From the NCBI GenBank assembly GCA_017405065.1, contig JAFRBD010000106.1:1-58065 (forward strand): 58,065 nucleotides of DNA. Direction: 5' to 3'. A program made the translations under genes and the position numbers. The notes below the pieces were generated by a model. It saw only the letters and a list, made by a program, of their open reading frames with translations. It was not told where the DNA came from and searched no databases. Positions 1 through 8,833 of this stretch are shown here, piece after piece. The DNA comes from Ruminococcus sp. (GTDB lineage Bacteria; Bacillota; Clostridia; Oscillospirales; Acutalibacteraceae). Numbering within the stretch: position 1 is the first letter of the stretch; every line of letters begins with the position of its first letter.

Positions 1-62
1 GCCTGACTCGAAATCAGGTAGTCCTCACGGGCTCGTGGGTTCGAATCCCACCGCTTCCGCCA
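1..62 (+). tRNA. tRNA-Ser (anticodon CGA), 3' part only
   Basis: The window opens inside a tRNA. The anticodon stem CCTGA/TCAGG encloses the loop CTCGAAA, giving anticodon CGA at 9-11 (serine, UCG codons). A long variable arm follows, as expected for a class II tRNA. The T arm GTGGG-TTCGAAT-CCCAC lies at about 35-51, the acceptor 3' strand CGCTTCC at 52-58, discriminator G at 59 and an encoded CCA at 60-62. The 5' half lies outside the window. A terminator hairpin begins four bases downstream. Confidence 0.93.
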
Positions 63-470
63 TATAAAAGAGTCTGTCGTTTACGGCAGGCTCTTTTACC
101 TATAAAAAGCGGAAAAGCGGTGGGATTCGAAGGCGACCGTGCCTGCAAAGCAAGCGTAAGCGCACTTTGCGGGTGAGAACAGTCCGGCGGACTGTTCTCA
201 GGGAGAGCGTAGGAGCGACTTTTGTTTGAAGGTGTCGCTCCGAAGACGTGGTAAATATTTTATCGTTTTTGTATACCTACACCGCTTCCGCCATATAAAA
301 GAGTCTGTCGTTTACGGCAGGCTCTTTTACCTATAAAAAGCGGAAAAGCGGTGGGATTCGAAGGCGACCGTGCCTGCAAAGTAAGCGTAAGCGCACTTTG
401 CGGGTGAGAACAGTCCGGCGGACTGTTCAGAGTCTTTCATTTACAGCAGGCTCTTTTTGCAAACATAAAG
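50..470. repeat. Partly duplicated palindromic repeat downstream of tRNA-Ser
   Basis: Bases 50-197 recur at 281-428 (offset 231) with one difference that I can see (C151 versus T382). The unit begins in the tRNA acceptor end and carries the terminator hairpin, an inverted copy of the tRNA T arm and acceptor (109-131), a hairpin around 142-172, and a near-perfect palindrome GAGAACAGTCC/GGACTGTTCTC at about 175-199. The spacer 198-280 holds another 8-bp hairpin, GGAGCGAC/GTCGCTCC. A third, degenerate terminator copy follows at 428-457. No coding frame is apparent. The arrangement looks like a tandem duplication of a REP-like palindromic block anchored on the tRNA end; the repeat family is not one I can name. 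Confidence 0.85.
66..97 (+). terminator. Rho-independent terminator of tRNA-Ser
   Basis: AAAAGAGTCTGTCGT pairs with ACGGCAGGCTCTTTT through a nearly perfect 15-bp stem with G-U wobbles and a short loop, ending in a T run. It sits directly behind the tRNA CCA end. The same hairpin recurs at about 297-328, and a degenerate third copy lies at about 428-457. Confidence 0.8.
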
Positions 471-512
471 CTGAAATGTAACAACAAAAGTCAATCTTAT
501 TATACTTGCTAC

Positions 513-541
513 TTGCAGTTCCTTTTTTCGTCTTGTATAAT
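513..541 (+). promoter_or_regulatory. Sigma-70-type promoter of the dockerin surface protein
   Basis: TTGCAG (513-518), a 17-bp spacer and a perfect TATAAT (536-541) lie about 50 bases before the ATG at 590. The promoter rules out the earlier in-frame ATG at 506, which lies upstream of it. Confidence 0.7.
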
Positions 542-589
542 AATGTCAGAAATTGTCAAATAATATCGGCAAGACAGGAGAGTGAAGCG

Positions 590-1975
590 ATGAAACGTAT
601 ATTAAGCCTGATGATAATCGTAATCTGTCTTGTCCTCTGTATACTTTCTGCAACTTCGTTCACGCTCCAGTATTCTCGTACTTATCAGAGCGCCGACAGC
701 AGCGGCGCCTATAGGATCAGCTTCAGCGGAAATCATGCGGATATCTCTCGTTATACATCAGATGCGATCAGCGTGGGGCTGAACCTTTCTTATAAGATCA
801 GCGGGGTGTGTGCTTATCAAGGGAAGGCAGTATTTTTCTGTGATGATACCGCCAACAATCAGCTGATCGTTTACCTGTATTATCTCGATACGGATGTGCT
901 TGACAGTTTTGCGATTTACGGCGCCAAACTATACGGCGACACCGACTTCTGCTGCGGTGATAATGCGGTCTATATCGAAAATCATAGGGATAGTTGCGAG
1001 TTGAACGCGTATTCCTTCAGCGGAAATCCGGTCGGAAGGTATCGCTTAGATCAAAGGATCACTTCTTTATGTAACGGTTACGATTCCGGTGTTTATGCTG
1101 TCAGCGATAATACCTTATACCGTTTATCCGGCGATCGTTTTACGGCTGTCACGGGAGAAGAAGCGTCGCCTCCCCTGTTTCCCGCTTCTGCAGAAATACT
1201 TGTATCCGATTACGGTCAGGTATATGTGATAAACGGCAATCGTATCGCACGTTCTTTTTCGGTGGACGGTCGTTTCGGTGCAGGTTCTGCGTGCGTCATC
1301 GGGAATCGGCTGTATCATCCCTGCGGTTCGGTCATCAACGGTTATGATATCGAAAGCGGTGAGAAAGTCAGCTCCTGTCGTCTTTCGTTTGAAGCTTCTT
1401 TATTGTATTCCGACACAGGCAGCATGATCGCCGTCGGAAGCAATACATATACGGCTGTCAATCTCGGGGATTTCATTGAATTGAATCGATCCGATGATTC
1501 GGCAGAGCATGGCGGAAGAAACGATTCTTCCGGCGGTTATCACAGCGGAAACGGCAACAACACAGATGACGCTGAATTGTACGCGATATCTTCGGATATC
1601 TACACGGTCGATCTCGGACATTACTGTATTTCCGGTATCTCGCCCGAAACGACGATATCTCAATTCAAAAACAATATGCGGTATAACGGATGGACAGTCG
1701 CGCTGTACCGTGACGGCATTCAGAAAACAAGCGGTAACATCGGTACCGCGATGACAGCTGTATTCAGCTCGGACAGCGGCAGCATCACCTTTGAGCTGTC
1801 TGTCAGCGGTGATCTCACAGGCGAAGGGAATTGTAATTCCCGCGACGCCAATACCTTACTGGATTATTTGATAGGCACGGCTGATTTCAACGGCGTTTAT
1901 TTGCTGTCCGCCGATCTGTCGGGCGACGGAGCAGTAGACGCGGTTGACGCGGCTTTGTTACAACGAATAAGATAA
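590..1975 (+). CDS. Secreted dockerin-containing protein, unknown function
   Basis: A 461-residue protein. The start at 590 is chosen because it follows a GGAG ribosome-binding site and a promoter at 513-541. Residues 1-26 form a hydrophobic signal or anchor segment (MKRILSLMIIVICLVLC...). The middle has short repeated Tyr/Asp-rich strands resembling a degenerate beta-propeller (my reading only), then a Ser/Gly/Asn-rich linker. The last 55 or so residues are a type I dockerin: two DxxGxG-type calcium loops, GDLTGEGNCNSRDAN and DLSGDGAVDAVDAALLQR. A dockerin implies docking onto a cohesin-bearing scaffold outside the cell, as in the cellulosomes and amylosomes of Ruminococcus. No catalytic domain is recognised, so it may be structural or sugar-sensing. 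Confidence 0.75.
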   Translation: MKRILSLMIIVICLVLCILSATSFTLQYSRTYQSADSSGAYRISFSGNHADISRYTSDAISVGLNLSYKISGVCAYQGKAVFFCDDTANNQLIVYLYYLDTDVLDSFAIYGAKLYGDTDFCCGDNAVYIENHRDSCELNAYSFSGNPVGRYRLDQRITSLCNGYDSGVYAVSDNTLYRLSGDRFTAVTGEEASPPLFPASAEILVSDYGQVYVINGNRIARSFSVDGRFGAGSACVIGNRLYHPCGSVINGYDIESGEKVSSCRLSFEASLLYSDTGSMIAVGSNTYTAVNLGDFIELNRSDDSAEHGGRNDSSGGYHSGNGNNTDDAELYAISSDIYTVDLGHYCISGISPETTISQFKNNMRYNGWTVALYRDGIQKTSGNIGTAMTAVFSSDSGSITFELSVSGDLTGEGNCNSRDANTLLDYLIGTADFNGVYLLSADLSGDGAVDAVDAALLQRIR

Positions 1976-2008
1976 AAAATACCCCGCTGTTAACAACGGG
2001 GTATTTTT
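1974..2008. terminator. Bidirectional terminator between convergent genes
   Basis: A stem ATACCCCG/CGGGGTAT is flanked by an A run on the left and a T run on the right. It can therefore terminate both the rightward dockerin gene ending at 1975 and the leftward gene ending at 2017. Confidence 0.85.
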
Positions 2009-2016
2009 ATCTAAGA

Positions 2017-2961
2017 TTATTCATCCGGTGTAGCGGGAGTCAGGATCTGCTGGTCGGGCGTTGCTTCTGCAGCAGCGCTGCCTTCACGGACGAAGTTATA
2101 ACCCATGAAAGTCATGTTGTCGTCATCGATCATAGAATAATCGATCGGCACAGCGACATTCTCGGTATAACAATACGTGAAATTGATCGTGGAACCGTCG
2201 ACGGTATAAACGCCGTTATACTTCGTGCCGTCCTGAACGAATTCCAAAGTCATGTAACCTTTTTTATCAAATGTAACCTTGTAGATATCATATCCCATGT
2301 ACTTGAAGACCCATGCACCGATGATCTTCTCATCAGTGGTAAAGTCTTCGGGCACGTCGGGCATATAGATCTTTTTCGTATCCTGCTTCAAGGTGAAGTC
2401 GTAACCTTCTCCGTAAGTACCGTTGAGCGTCTGATTCCCGAGAAGGCGGGAACCGGAAATGGTATAGGTCGCGGGAGCGCTTGCATAGAAGCTGCCGAAA
2501 TTAGTACCTACGGTGATGGTGTTGCCGTCGTCGCTTTTCAGCTTCTGATAACTGCTGTTGATCTCGATGCTTCCGACATTCGCCTGAAATGTACCGTCAT
2601 TTTTGAATTCATAGTAAAACGTGGCGTCTTCGTGCTCGTCAGACCAAGTAACGCCTTCCGGTTCTTTGAGAAAGAAACCGACGAATGCAAAATAGCCCAG
2701 CAAAGTAGCGGCTACGATACATAACGCGATAATGACCGGGATCTGCAAAATGCCCTTTTTCTTTTTGGTAATCTCTGCAGCATCTTCATCTGTATGATCG
2801 GATTCAGCTTTAGAAGCGATGACTGCTTCCGCCGTTTCATCAGCAATTTCCGTTTCGATCGAAGGTTCCGCGACGGTTTCTTCGATTTCCTCGGTAACAG
2901 CGTTTTTTGTATCTTCTGCGGTTACTTCGGGATTGTTGTTTTCATTCATATTTTCATTCAT
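2017..2961 (-). CDS. Membrane-anchored hypothetical protein with beta-rich extracellular domain
   Basis: A 314-residue protein with GGAGG eight bases before the ATG. The first 80 or so residues are strongly acidic (Glu/Ala/Asn-rich) and end in a KKKK stop-transfer patch. One membrane helix follows at about 92-118 (IPVIIALCIVAATLLGYFAF). The C-terminal 190 residues are beta-rich, with two similar halves ending FTLKQD and NFVRE. This recalls lipocalin-like domains in which short strands report residual ligand fitting, but I cannot assign a family with confidence. The predicted topology is N-terminus inside and domain outside. It is transcribed divergently from phosphoglucomutase and shares the 268-bp intergenic region 2962-3230. 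Confidence 0.6.
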   Translation of the reverse strand: MNENMNENNNPEVTAEDTKNAVTEEIEETVAEPSIETEIADETAEAVIASKAESDHTDEDAAEITKKKKGILQIPVIIALCIVAATLLGYFAFVGFFLKEPEGVTWSDEHEDATFYYEFKNDGTFQANVGSIEINSSYQKLKSDDGNTITVGTNFGSFYASAPATYTISGSRLLGNQTLNGTYGEGYDFTLKQDTKKIYMPDVPEDFTTDEKIIGAWVFKYMGYDIYKVTFDKKGYMTLEFVQDGTKYNGVYTVDGSTINFTYCYTENVAVPIDYSMIDDDNMTFMGYNFVREGSAAAEATPDQQILTPATPDE

Positions 2962-3156
2962 TTCAAATTCCTCCCAATTTTCAATCGTTATATATCATAC
3001 TACATCATTTCGGATAAATCAAGTGTTGATAGCTGAAACATGTGATTTTTGTGCCTTTCGACGGAATGATTTGTGTTTGATTGTTGTTATTATTACTATC
3101 TTCTGATAATTAAATTGTTATAAATTCATAAATCTCGTTTTTATCGTGATTTGTTA

Positions 3157-3185
3157 TTGTAATAGTTCAGGATTTATGCTATATT
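3157..3185 (+). promoter_or_regulatory. Candidate promoter of phosphoglucomutase
   Basis: TTGTAA (3157-3162), a 17-bp spacer and TATATT (3180-3185) lie 45 bases before the ATG at 3231. The rest of 2962-3156 is AT-rich and shows nothing else I can name. Confidence 0.45.
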
Positions 3186-3230
3186 TTTAATGGGTAATTA
3201 ATACCAAATTCAGATGAACAGGGTGATATC

Positions 3231-4946
3231 ATGGATTATAGGAAAGCATATACTGAATGGATCGAAAAAGCTACCGAGGAGACCCAGGTCGCTCAGGAGC
3301 TTTTAGCAATCAAAGACGATAATGACGCTGTCTATGATCGTTTTTACACTCCGCTTAAGTTTGGTACCGCCGGTTTGCGCGGAGTACTCGGCGCAGGAAT
3401 CAACCGCATGAACATCTATGTGGTACGCCACGCGACTCAGGGCCTCGCCAATTATATCAAGAAGAAATACGGTACCGGCGCAGTCGCGATCTCTCATGAT
3501 TCGCGCATCAATTCCGATCTTTTTAAGATTGAAGCTGCGCGCGTATTGGCGGCAAACGGCATCAAAGCGTATATAACGGAGGAACTGGAGCCTACTCCCG
3601 TACTCAGCTATCTGGTGCGTCATCTCGGCTGTGTCGCCGGTATCATGGTGACCGCCAGCCATAATCCCGCAAAATATAACGGCTATAAGGCTTACGGAGA
3701 AGACGGCTGTCAGATGACCGACGTCGCCGCCGGAATGGTTTTCGATGAGATCCAGGCGCTGGATATATTTGACGATGTTAAGCTTTGTGATTTTCAAAAA
3801 GCGCTCGAGGACGGTTCCATCGAGTACGTGAAAGACAGCGTATATGACAGCTATCTCGATGAAGTCAAAAAGAATCAGATCAACGTCGGCGTCTGTGAGG
3901 GCAGCGACCTCAAGGTGGTATACACTCCCTTGAACGGCGCAGGCAATAAACTCGTCAGACGCGTTCTGTCCGATATCGGCATGGATCATGTGACCGTCGT
4001 CAAGGAACAGGAAAACCCTGACGGTCATTTTACGACGTGCCCCTTCCCCAACCCCGAACTGGAAGAAGCGCTTCAATTAGGCTTGGAATACTGTAAGGCA
4101 AATAACGCCGATCTGCTTTTGGCGACCGATCCCGATTCCGATCGTGTCAGTATCGCCGCAAAGCGTGAAGACGGCACCTATCGTTTGTATACCGGTAATG
4201 AGATCGGCGCGATGCTGACAGAGTATATTTTGAAATGCCGCAGAGCGTTGGGAACCCTTCCCGATCGTCCCGTTGTCGTCAAAACGATCGTTACCACTAA
4301 GATCATCGAAGCGATCTGCAAAAAGTATGATTGTGAATTAAAGAATTGTCTGACCGGCTTCAAGTATATCGGCGAGATCATCCTCGGACTGGAGCAGAAA
4401 GGCGAAGAAGACCGCTATGTTTTCGGCTTTGAAGAGAGCTGCGGCTATCTTGCGGGTTCCTATGTCAGAGATAAGGATGCGGTCGTTGCTTCTATGCTGA
4501 TTTGTGAAATGGCGGCGTATTATAAGAAGCAGGGAAAATCGCTGGTCGATATCATCGACGGTATCTATGAGGAATACGGCTATTATCTCAACACGACGCT
4601 GAATTTCTATTTTGAAGGCGCCGAAGGCATGCAGAAGATGGCGGGCATCATGGACGGATTGCGCGCGAATGCTCCCCAATCTATCGCGGGCTGCAAGGTC
4701 GTTTCTGTCGCAGATTATGATACTCATGTTGCGACCGATCTTCTGACCGGAGCGACCGAAAAGATCGACCTGCCGAAGTCCAATGTTCTCTCCTACACCA
4801 CCGAGGGCGGGCACTGTGCGATCGTCAGACCTTCCGGTACCGAACCGAAAATCAAGATCTATATCACTGCGATCGGTTCTACGGCAGATGAAGCAAAAGC
4901 GATCACCGAAAAAATCACCGAGGATATGAGCGCGTATCTTAAGTAA
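3231..4946 (+). CDS. pgcA: Alpha-phosphoglucomutase / phosphomannomutase
   Basis: A 571-residue protein that interconverts glucose-1-phosphate and glucose-6-phosphate (or the mannose equivalents) in the cytosol, feeding glycogen and cell-wall sugar synthesis or glycogen and starch use. All four signatures of the alpha-D-phosphohexomutase family are visible: the phosphoserine loop TASHNPAKYNGYK near residue 142, the metal-binding loop DPDSDR near 300, the sugar-binding loop GFEESCGY near 400, and the phosphate-binding loop RPSGTEPKIK near 530. Length and motif spacing match the PgcA/PGM2 branch. Glucose- versus mannose-specificity cannot be settled from motifs. It has its own terminator at 5049-5090 and appears monocistronic, which fits a constitutive housekeeping enzyme. 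Confidence 0.93.
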   Translation: MDYRKAYTEWIEKATEETQVAQELLAIKDDNDAVYDRFYTPLKFGTAGLRGVLGAGINRMNIYVVRHATQGLANYIKKKYGTGAVAISHDSRINSDLFKIEAARVLAANGIKAYITEELEPTPVLSYLVRHLGCVAGIMVTASHNPAKYNGYKAYGEDGCQMTDVAAGMVFDEIQALDIFDDVKLCDFQKALEDGSIEYVKDSVYDSYLDEVKKNQINVGVCEGSDLKVVYTPLNGAGNKLVRRVLSDIGMDHVTVVKEQENPDGHFTTCPFPNPELEEALQLGLEYCKANNADLLLATDPDSDRVSIAAKREDGTYRLYTGNEIGAMLTEYILKCRRALGTLPDRPVVVKTIVTTKIIEAICKKYDCELKNCLTGFKYIGEIILGLEQKGEEDRYVFGFEESCGYLAGSYVRDKDAVVASMLICEMAAYYKKQGKSLVDIIDGIYEEYGYYLNTTLNFYFEGAEGMQKMAGIMDGLRANAPQSIAGCKVVSVADYDTHVATDLLTGATEKIDLPKSNVLSYTTEGGHCAIVRPSGTEPKIKIYITAIGSTADEAKAITEKITEDMSAYLK

Positions 4947-5048
4947 ACAATCTATTATTTAGGTGCGCATATTGCGCCGTCGGATTTTCAGTCAGCGCGC
5001 CCCGGACGCAAGGTGTGAATGAATCAAGTGAAAAATTCATAGAAAATG

Positions 5049-5090
5049 AATAACACCGCAGAAACAATGCTGTTTTTGCGGTGTTATTTT
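5049..5090. terminator. Terminator after phosphoglucomutase
   Basis: AATAACACCGCA pairs with TGCGGTGTTATT around a 16-base loop and is followed by TTTT. It serves pgcA and probably also the leftward operon ending at 5108. Bases 4947-5048 hold no other recognisable signal. Confidence 0.8.
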
Positions 5091-5107
5091 CATTATCAAT
5101 ACTTGCT

Positions 5108-6079
5108 TTATTCGGATCCTTGTGAATCATTGTTTTGCTTTTCACGTTCACGGATCATGCGCAGCAGAGTGCTTTGCTTGACCATTCTGCCGTTATGAAA
5201 GATATAATCGTCTGTATCCTTCAATGAGCTGACGTCGATATCGGAAAAATCTTCTTCAACCTTTTGGGGGTTTCTTTCTTTTTTACGCTGCTCCAGACTT
5301 TTATCGATCGAATCGGACAGCTCCCGACTGAGTTCTTCCTTATCCCTGATGATAGCGATCATGCCGTCATAGATAAAGAATACATACATGAAGGTACAGG
5401 TAGCAGGGATCAACAGTACCCATAAAGCGCCGACCACAATGATCTTTGCCAAACCGGAATTGATAAAAGCAACAGCGGTAAAGCAGATGCCGAACACGAC
5501 AGCTAAAGCAAGGGTAGCAAAAAAATTGTTCTTGAATTCACCGAACGACATCAAAAAGCTGTTTTTATAAATGTATTTCAAAGGCAGATCATAAGTAATA
5601 CTCATCAGCGGGATATAAAATGCTGTGTACAGCAAAAAAAGCGCAATAATGATACAGAAAAACAGCAATCCGTAAAACAGCCAGCTCACCGACAGCATGG
5701 AAACGTACAGTGAAATAGACAGTACGCTGAGCATGGAAGCGACATAAACCAAGACGCCGTGTAAGAGAAAAGGAAGGAAATTATCCTTGACAGCGTTGAT
5801 GAAGCAACTGAAAACCGGGACGTCGCTCTCCCCTCTCGCGATATTGCGACATACCATTACAACTCCCGCATAGAAAGGATAGAGCGGAATGATAGACAGC
5901 ATTAAAAACGGAACGACCAAAGCGTCTTTGAATAGGACGGAATTCAGAAGATAAAATGCGGCGATCATAATTGCAGACGGAACAGCAAATATTATATTGG
6001 TTAAGAGGATACGATGAAAGTTTGTAAAGTATCTCTCCAGAAGAACTTCGAACTTGAACCTTTTTCTTTCGTTTTCCAT
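5108..6079 (-). CDS. Polytopic membrane protein (DUF624/YesL-like?)
   Basis: A 323-residue protein. I prefer the ATG at 6079 (MENERKRFKFEVLLER) because AGGGG precedes it and it avoids overlapping the upstream gene; an in-frame extension to 6154 would overlap that gene by 64 bases. Six or so hydrophobic segments cover residues 20-260, followed by an acidic/basic cytosolic tail with coiled-coil character (LSRELSDSIDKSLEQRKKER). The pattern of short N-terminal helices and the RGE loop resembles DUF624 (YesL) proteins, which often sit with sugar uptake or sporulation genes. This assignment is tentative. It lies 11 bases downstream of the SpoIIM-like gene, so the two probably form an operon. Confidence 0.55.
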   Translation of the reverse strand: MENERKRFKFEVLLERYFTNFHRILLTNIIFAVPSAIMIAAFYLLNSVLFKDALVVPFLMLSIIPLYPFYAGVVMVCRNIARGESDVPVFSCFINAVKDNFLPFLLHGVLVYVASMLSVLSISLYVSMLSVSWLFYGLLFFCIIIALFLLYTAFYIPLMSITYDLPLKYIYKNSFLMSFGEFKNNFFATLALAVVFGICFTAVAFINSGLAKIIVVGALWVLLIPATCTFMYVFFIYDGMIAIIRDKEELSRELSDSIDKSLEQRKKERNPQKVEEDFSDIDVSSLKDTDDYIFHNGRMVKQSTLLRMIREREKQNNDSQGSE

Positions 6080-6090
6080 AGACCCCTCGA

Positions 6091-6765
6091 TTAAAAATGA
6101 AATCTGTTCGCGAACAAAACCCATAGAAGCATATCGACAGCAGCGCAGGCACATACGGATAACAGCGCAAAAATCGTCTTTTTTACAAAGGTTTTGATAT
6201 GCATGCGCAGCTCCGGTTCATGTTCAAAACCGAACATCGACAGTTTTAAAAACCGAAAAGACATCCTGAAGCCGTATGTTGCATAGCGTATCAGCGCAAA
6301 CAGGAAGAGTACCGCTCCGGGCAGCACGACCAGTATGTAAAATCCGATCCCGGACAGACGATACTGTGAGAATACAAACGCGGACGACAAACCGACGGTA
6401 AAGCCTTTGAGAGCAGATAATATCGGAATCGTCAAAAAACCCCAGACAGAAAAGCCCGATAAAAAGATACAGAAGATAAAGAGAAAATATGACACAAAGC
6501 AGGAAATAAAGATATTGAATATGTTCATTTCCATGCGCGCGTCTATGTTTGTGACAAATAAGAGATCCAGCTTTTCAAATGTGTTGTTGGAGAAACCGCG
6601 TCCGGATACTGCGCCGATGACCAGTCCCAATAAAAACATAAAAGCGAATACAGCCTGTACGCCGTAACGTCTCAGCAACAAACGGAAGTCATGTCCGCTT
6701 CTGTGAAAACCAGGTAGACGCAGTGTTTTCGGATTGTTTCGAAATGTAAATACAAAGCCCTTCAT
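6091..6765 (-). CDS. SpoIIM-like (DUF95) integral membrane protein
   Basis: A 224-residue protein with an AGGTGA ribosome-binding site. It has an N-terminal cytosolic stretch, then five hydrophobic segments. The stretch FLSGFSVWGFLTIPILSALK, followed by KGFTVGLSSAFVF, matches the layout of stage II sporulation protein M, where a Gly/Pro-bearing helix pair precedes a KG-x-x-x-G turn. SpoIIM works with SpoIID and SpoIIP in forespore engulfment, but many non-sporulation paralogs exist, and no spoIID or spoIIP is nearby. The downstream partner is the polytopic protein at 5108-6079. Upstream, 70 bases away, the lysozyme gene ends on the same strand. Confidence 0.6.
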   Translation of the reverse strand: MKGFVFTFRNNPKTLRLPGFHRSGHDFRLLLRRYGVQAVFAFMFLLGLVIGAVSGRGFSNNTFEKLDLLFVTNIDARMEMNIFNIFISCFVSYFLFIFCIFLSGFSVWGFLTIPILSALKGFTVGLSSAFVFSQYRLSGIGFYILVVLPGAVLFLFALIRYATYGFRMSFRFLKLSMFGFEHEPELRMHIKTFVKKTIFALLSVCACAAVDMLLWVLFANRFHF

Positions 6766-6835
6766 AAAATCACCTGAATCATCTTATGCAGGGCTTGTAT
6801 GATTTATGTGTACGATCGATCCGATCGATCACAGA

Positions 6836-8758
6836 TCAGTATGTGCGGAAGCTTTCGTTTCGCGAACATTTGAATTTGATCGGATACTTATAGTTGCCGT
6901 AGTCAGCCTCATAGTCGCCGTAAAAGAACATCTCGGTCTCATCAACGCGCCGGTAAAGCAGACCGTATACGCATTGACCGCCGGCGTGATGGTATTGACA
7001 GAGCTTGTCTATCAGACCTTGCTTATTGATGTAGTTAAAGTCGCGCGTTCCGTTATGGGAGCAGTTGCACAGCGCGGCGATCAGCTCGTTGTCATTGTAC
7101 AGCGGACCTGTGCCGCAGTTATAGGTAAAGCATACCAGCGCGTCAAACTGCTGTTGATTGAATTTGATCTTTTTATCCAGCAGGAAAGAATTGACGTCAT
7201 TCGAATAGCCGGCGTTATTGACATTCTGAACAAGATATGCATATGCCTGTTCTTTGGTCAGATCATTATAGAATTTTTCTCCCGTAAATACCAGTACGCC
7301 GTATCCCAGCGTAGGATCTCCGGTAAAGGAATCGATATAAACGGACGGGAAAAAGCCTTCAAAGGTCGCTATCAGATTGATCAAAGCGTCCGAGGCGCGG
7401 CGCTGGGCACAGACTGTCGTCGTCATGTCGGTGGAATTCGCGACAAAGGCGGTTGTCTCGCCGTCCGCGCAGGAATACCAACCGGTACCGTTGTTGAACT
7501 GTGAATATGCCTTGACCTTATAGGTTCCGGCCGACGAGAAGGAAGTCGTTCCCTTCCATACGTAAGTATCGCCGTCTTTGACGCGGGACGACGCGTTGAC
7601 ATAGCGGGGCTCAGATCCCGTATCTACTGCAAAGCGAACGCTGGTACGCATGGTATCGGTAATGCAGACAAGAGTGACCGTTTGGTTTTTGGCGGCACAG
7701 TTCGGCGAAGTATAAGCGAATTGCACCGGATAGGAGGATTCTACCGTCATCAGACAGGTAGCAGCGCCGGATGAAGTAGACACGGTGATAACGGCGGTAC
7801 CAGCCTTAACTCCTTTGACCAGACCGTAGCTTTCTTCATGATAAACGGTTGCAACAGAAGTATCGGAGCTGCTCCACTTCACGCCCGAGGTCGTGCTATT
7901 CAGCATAAAGGTCATGAAGCGGTCGACAGAAGCGCTTGTATGAGAAAGATTGACGGAGGTTCCGGATTTGACAGTGATCTTGCAGGATGCTGCTTTTGCA
8001 GCGGTATACGCTGTGATCGTAGCGGTACCGGTCGAGAGAGCTGTCACGATGCCTTTGCTGTTAACGGCAGCGACAGAGGCATTTGAACTTTTAAAGCTTA
8101 CCGTTGCATTGGACGTTGCGACAACATGATAATAATTGCCTTTATAGACGGTAGCAGAATACTCTTTGAGAGAAAGTGTTTCGGCGGAAGACTGCGTCGG
8201 CTGCGGAGCGGTCGTCGGCGCCTGAGTCGGCTCCGGAGGATCCGTCGGCTCGTCGGTAGGTTTGGGTGCGGGAGGCTGTGTCGGCGCATACGCTTCACCG
8301 ACGTAAACGGTACAGGTCAAGGTGCTGTCGCTCACGCGATCATTAACGATTATGCTCGTTGAACCCGTTTTTTTAGCGGTAATGACGCCGGCAGCCGAAA
8401 CATCGGCAACACTGCTGTTTGATACGGAAAAATCAGCTCTTGTGTTGATCGTATGCGAATAAGCGTCAAGCAGATTGAGCTGAAAACGCTCGTTGATATC
8501 CAGATATACCGTCGATTTATTCAGGTAAAGCTCCGATATACCGGTTCGGATCTCGGGATCATAAGGATCGGGGATACTGTCAAAGGAAACGCTGCGGTGC
8601 TTATATCCGATTTCAGCAAGCTCATCCTCACATTCATATCCGACTTCCGCTTCATCGGATTCAGCAGCGGAAACAGTTGGATAGGAGAAAGCAAAAACAG
8701 ATACGAGAAACGCGATAACAAGCGTCAGCGCGGTAATACAGTCGATTGTTCTTTTCAA
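6836..8758 (-). CDS. Secreted Big2-domain lysozyme (GH24-type)
   Basis: About 640 residues. GAGGAGG precedes both GTG (8761) and TTG (8758); TTG gives the better seven-base spacing. A signal peptide covers about 1-32. An Ig-like Big2 domain (about 70-155) is followed by a Pro/Thr linker (about 157-195), then two more Big2 domains (about 196-345), whose short repeats read SVAAVNSKGIVTALSTG. A strand-rich region follows. The C-terminal 170 residues form a phage-type lysozyme domain: FEGF (catalytic Glu), YIDS (Asp) and PTLGYG (Thr) reproduce the GH24 Glu/Asp/Thr triad, and GLLYRRVDET matches the conserved C-terminal helix. The enzyme should cleave peptidoglycan at the cell surface, with the Big2 domains acting as spacers or adhesive modules. 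The lysozyme domain is normally a phage endolysin, so this looks like a domesticated module. Confidence 0.82.
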   Translation of the reverse strand: MKRTIDCITALTLVIAFLVSVFAFSYPTVSAAESDEAEVGYECEDELAEIGYKHRSVSFDSIPDPYDPEIRTGISELYLNKSTVYLDINERFQLNLLDAYSHTINTRADFSVSNSSVADVSAAGVITAKKTGSTSIIVNDRVSDSTLTCTVYVGEAYAPTQPPAPKPTDEPTDPPEPTQAPTTAPQPTQSSAETLSLKEYSATVYKGNYYHVVATSNATVSFKSSNASVAAVNSKGIVTALSTGTATITAYTAAKAASCKITVKSGTSVNLSHTSASVDRFMTFMLNSTTSGVKWSSSDTSVATVYHEESYGLVKGVKAGTAVITVSTSSGAATCLMTVESSYPVQFAYTSPNCAAKNQTVTLVCITDTMRTSVRFAVDTGSEPRYVNASSRVKDGDTYVWKGTTSFSSAGTYKVKAYSQFNNGTGWYSCADGETTAFVANSTDMTTTVCAQRRASDALINLIATFEGFFPSVYIDSFTGDPTLGYGVLVFTGEKFYNDLTKEQAYAYLVQNVNNAGYSNDVNSFLLDKKIKFNQQQFDALVCFTYNCGTGPLYNDNELIAALCNCSHNGTRDFNYINKQGLIDKLCQYHHAGGQCVYGLLYRRVDETEMFFYGDYEADYGNYKYPIKFKCSRNESFRTY

Positions 8759-8798
8759 CACCTTACCTCCTCTCCCTTGTTTACAATAATCTACAATA

Positions 8799-8827
8799 AT
8801 AATACTCTTTTTCGGCGGTTAATGCAA
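8799..8827 (-). promoter_or_regulatory. Promoter of the Big2/GH24 gene
   Basis: Read on the minus strand: TTGCAT (8822-8827), a 17-bp spacer and TATTAT (8799-8804), about 40 bases before the start codon. It lies in the gap to the upstream membrane-protein gene, so the lysozyme has its own promoter. Confidence 0.5.
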
Positions 8828-8833
8828 TGTGAA

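Noticed and set aside
506..589. Upstream in-frame start for the dockerin protein at 590
   Set aside because: The ATG at 506 lies before the promoter at 513-541 and has no ribosome-binding site.
3303..4076. 257-codon minus-strand ORF opposite phosphoglucomutase
   Set aside because: It is antisense to a gene with all catalytic motifs and has no start signal.
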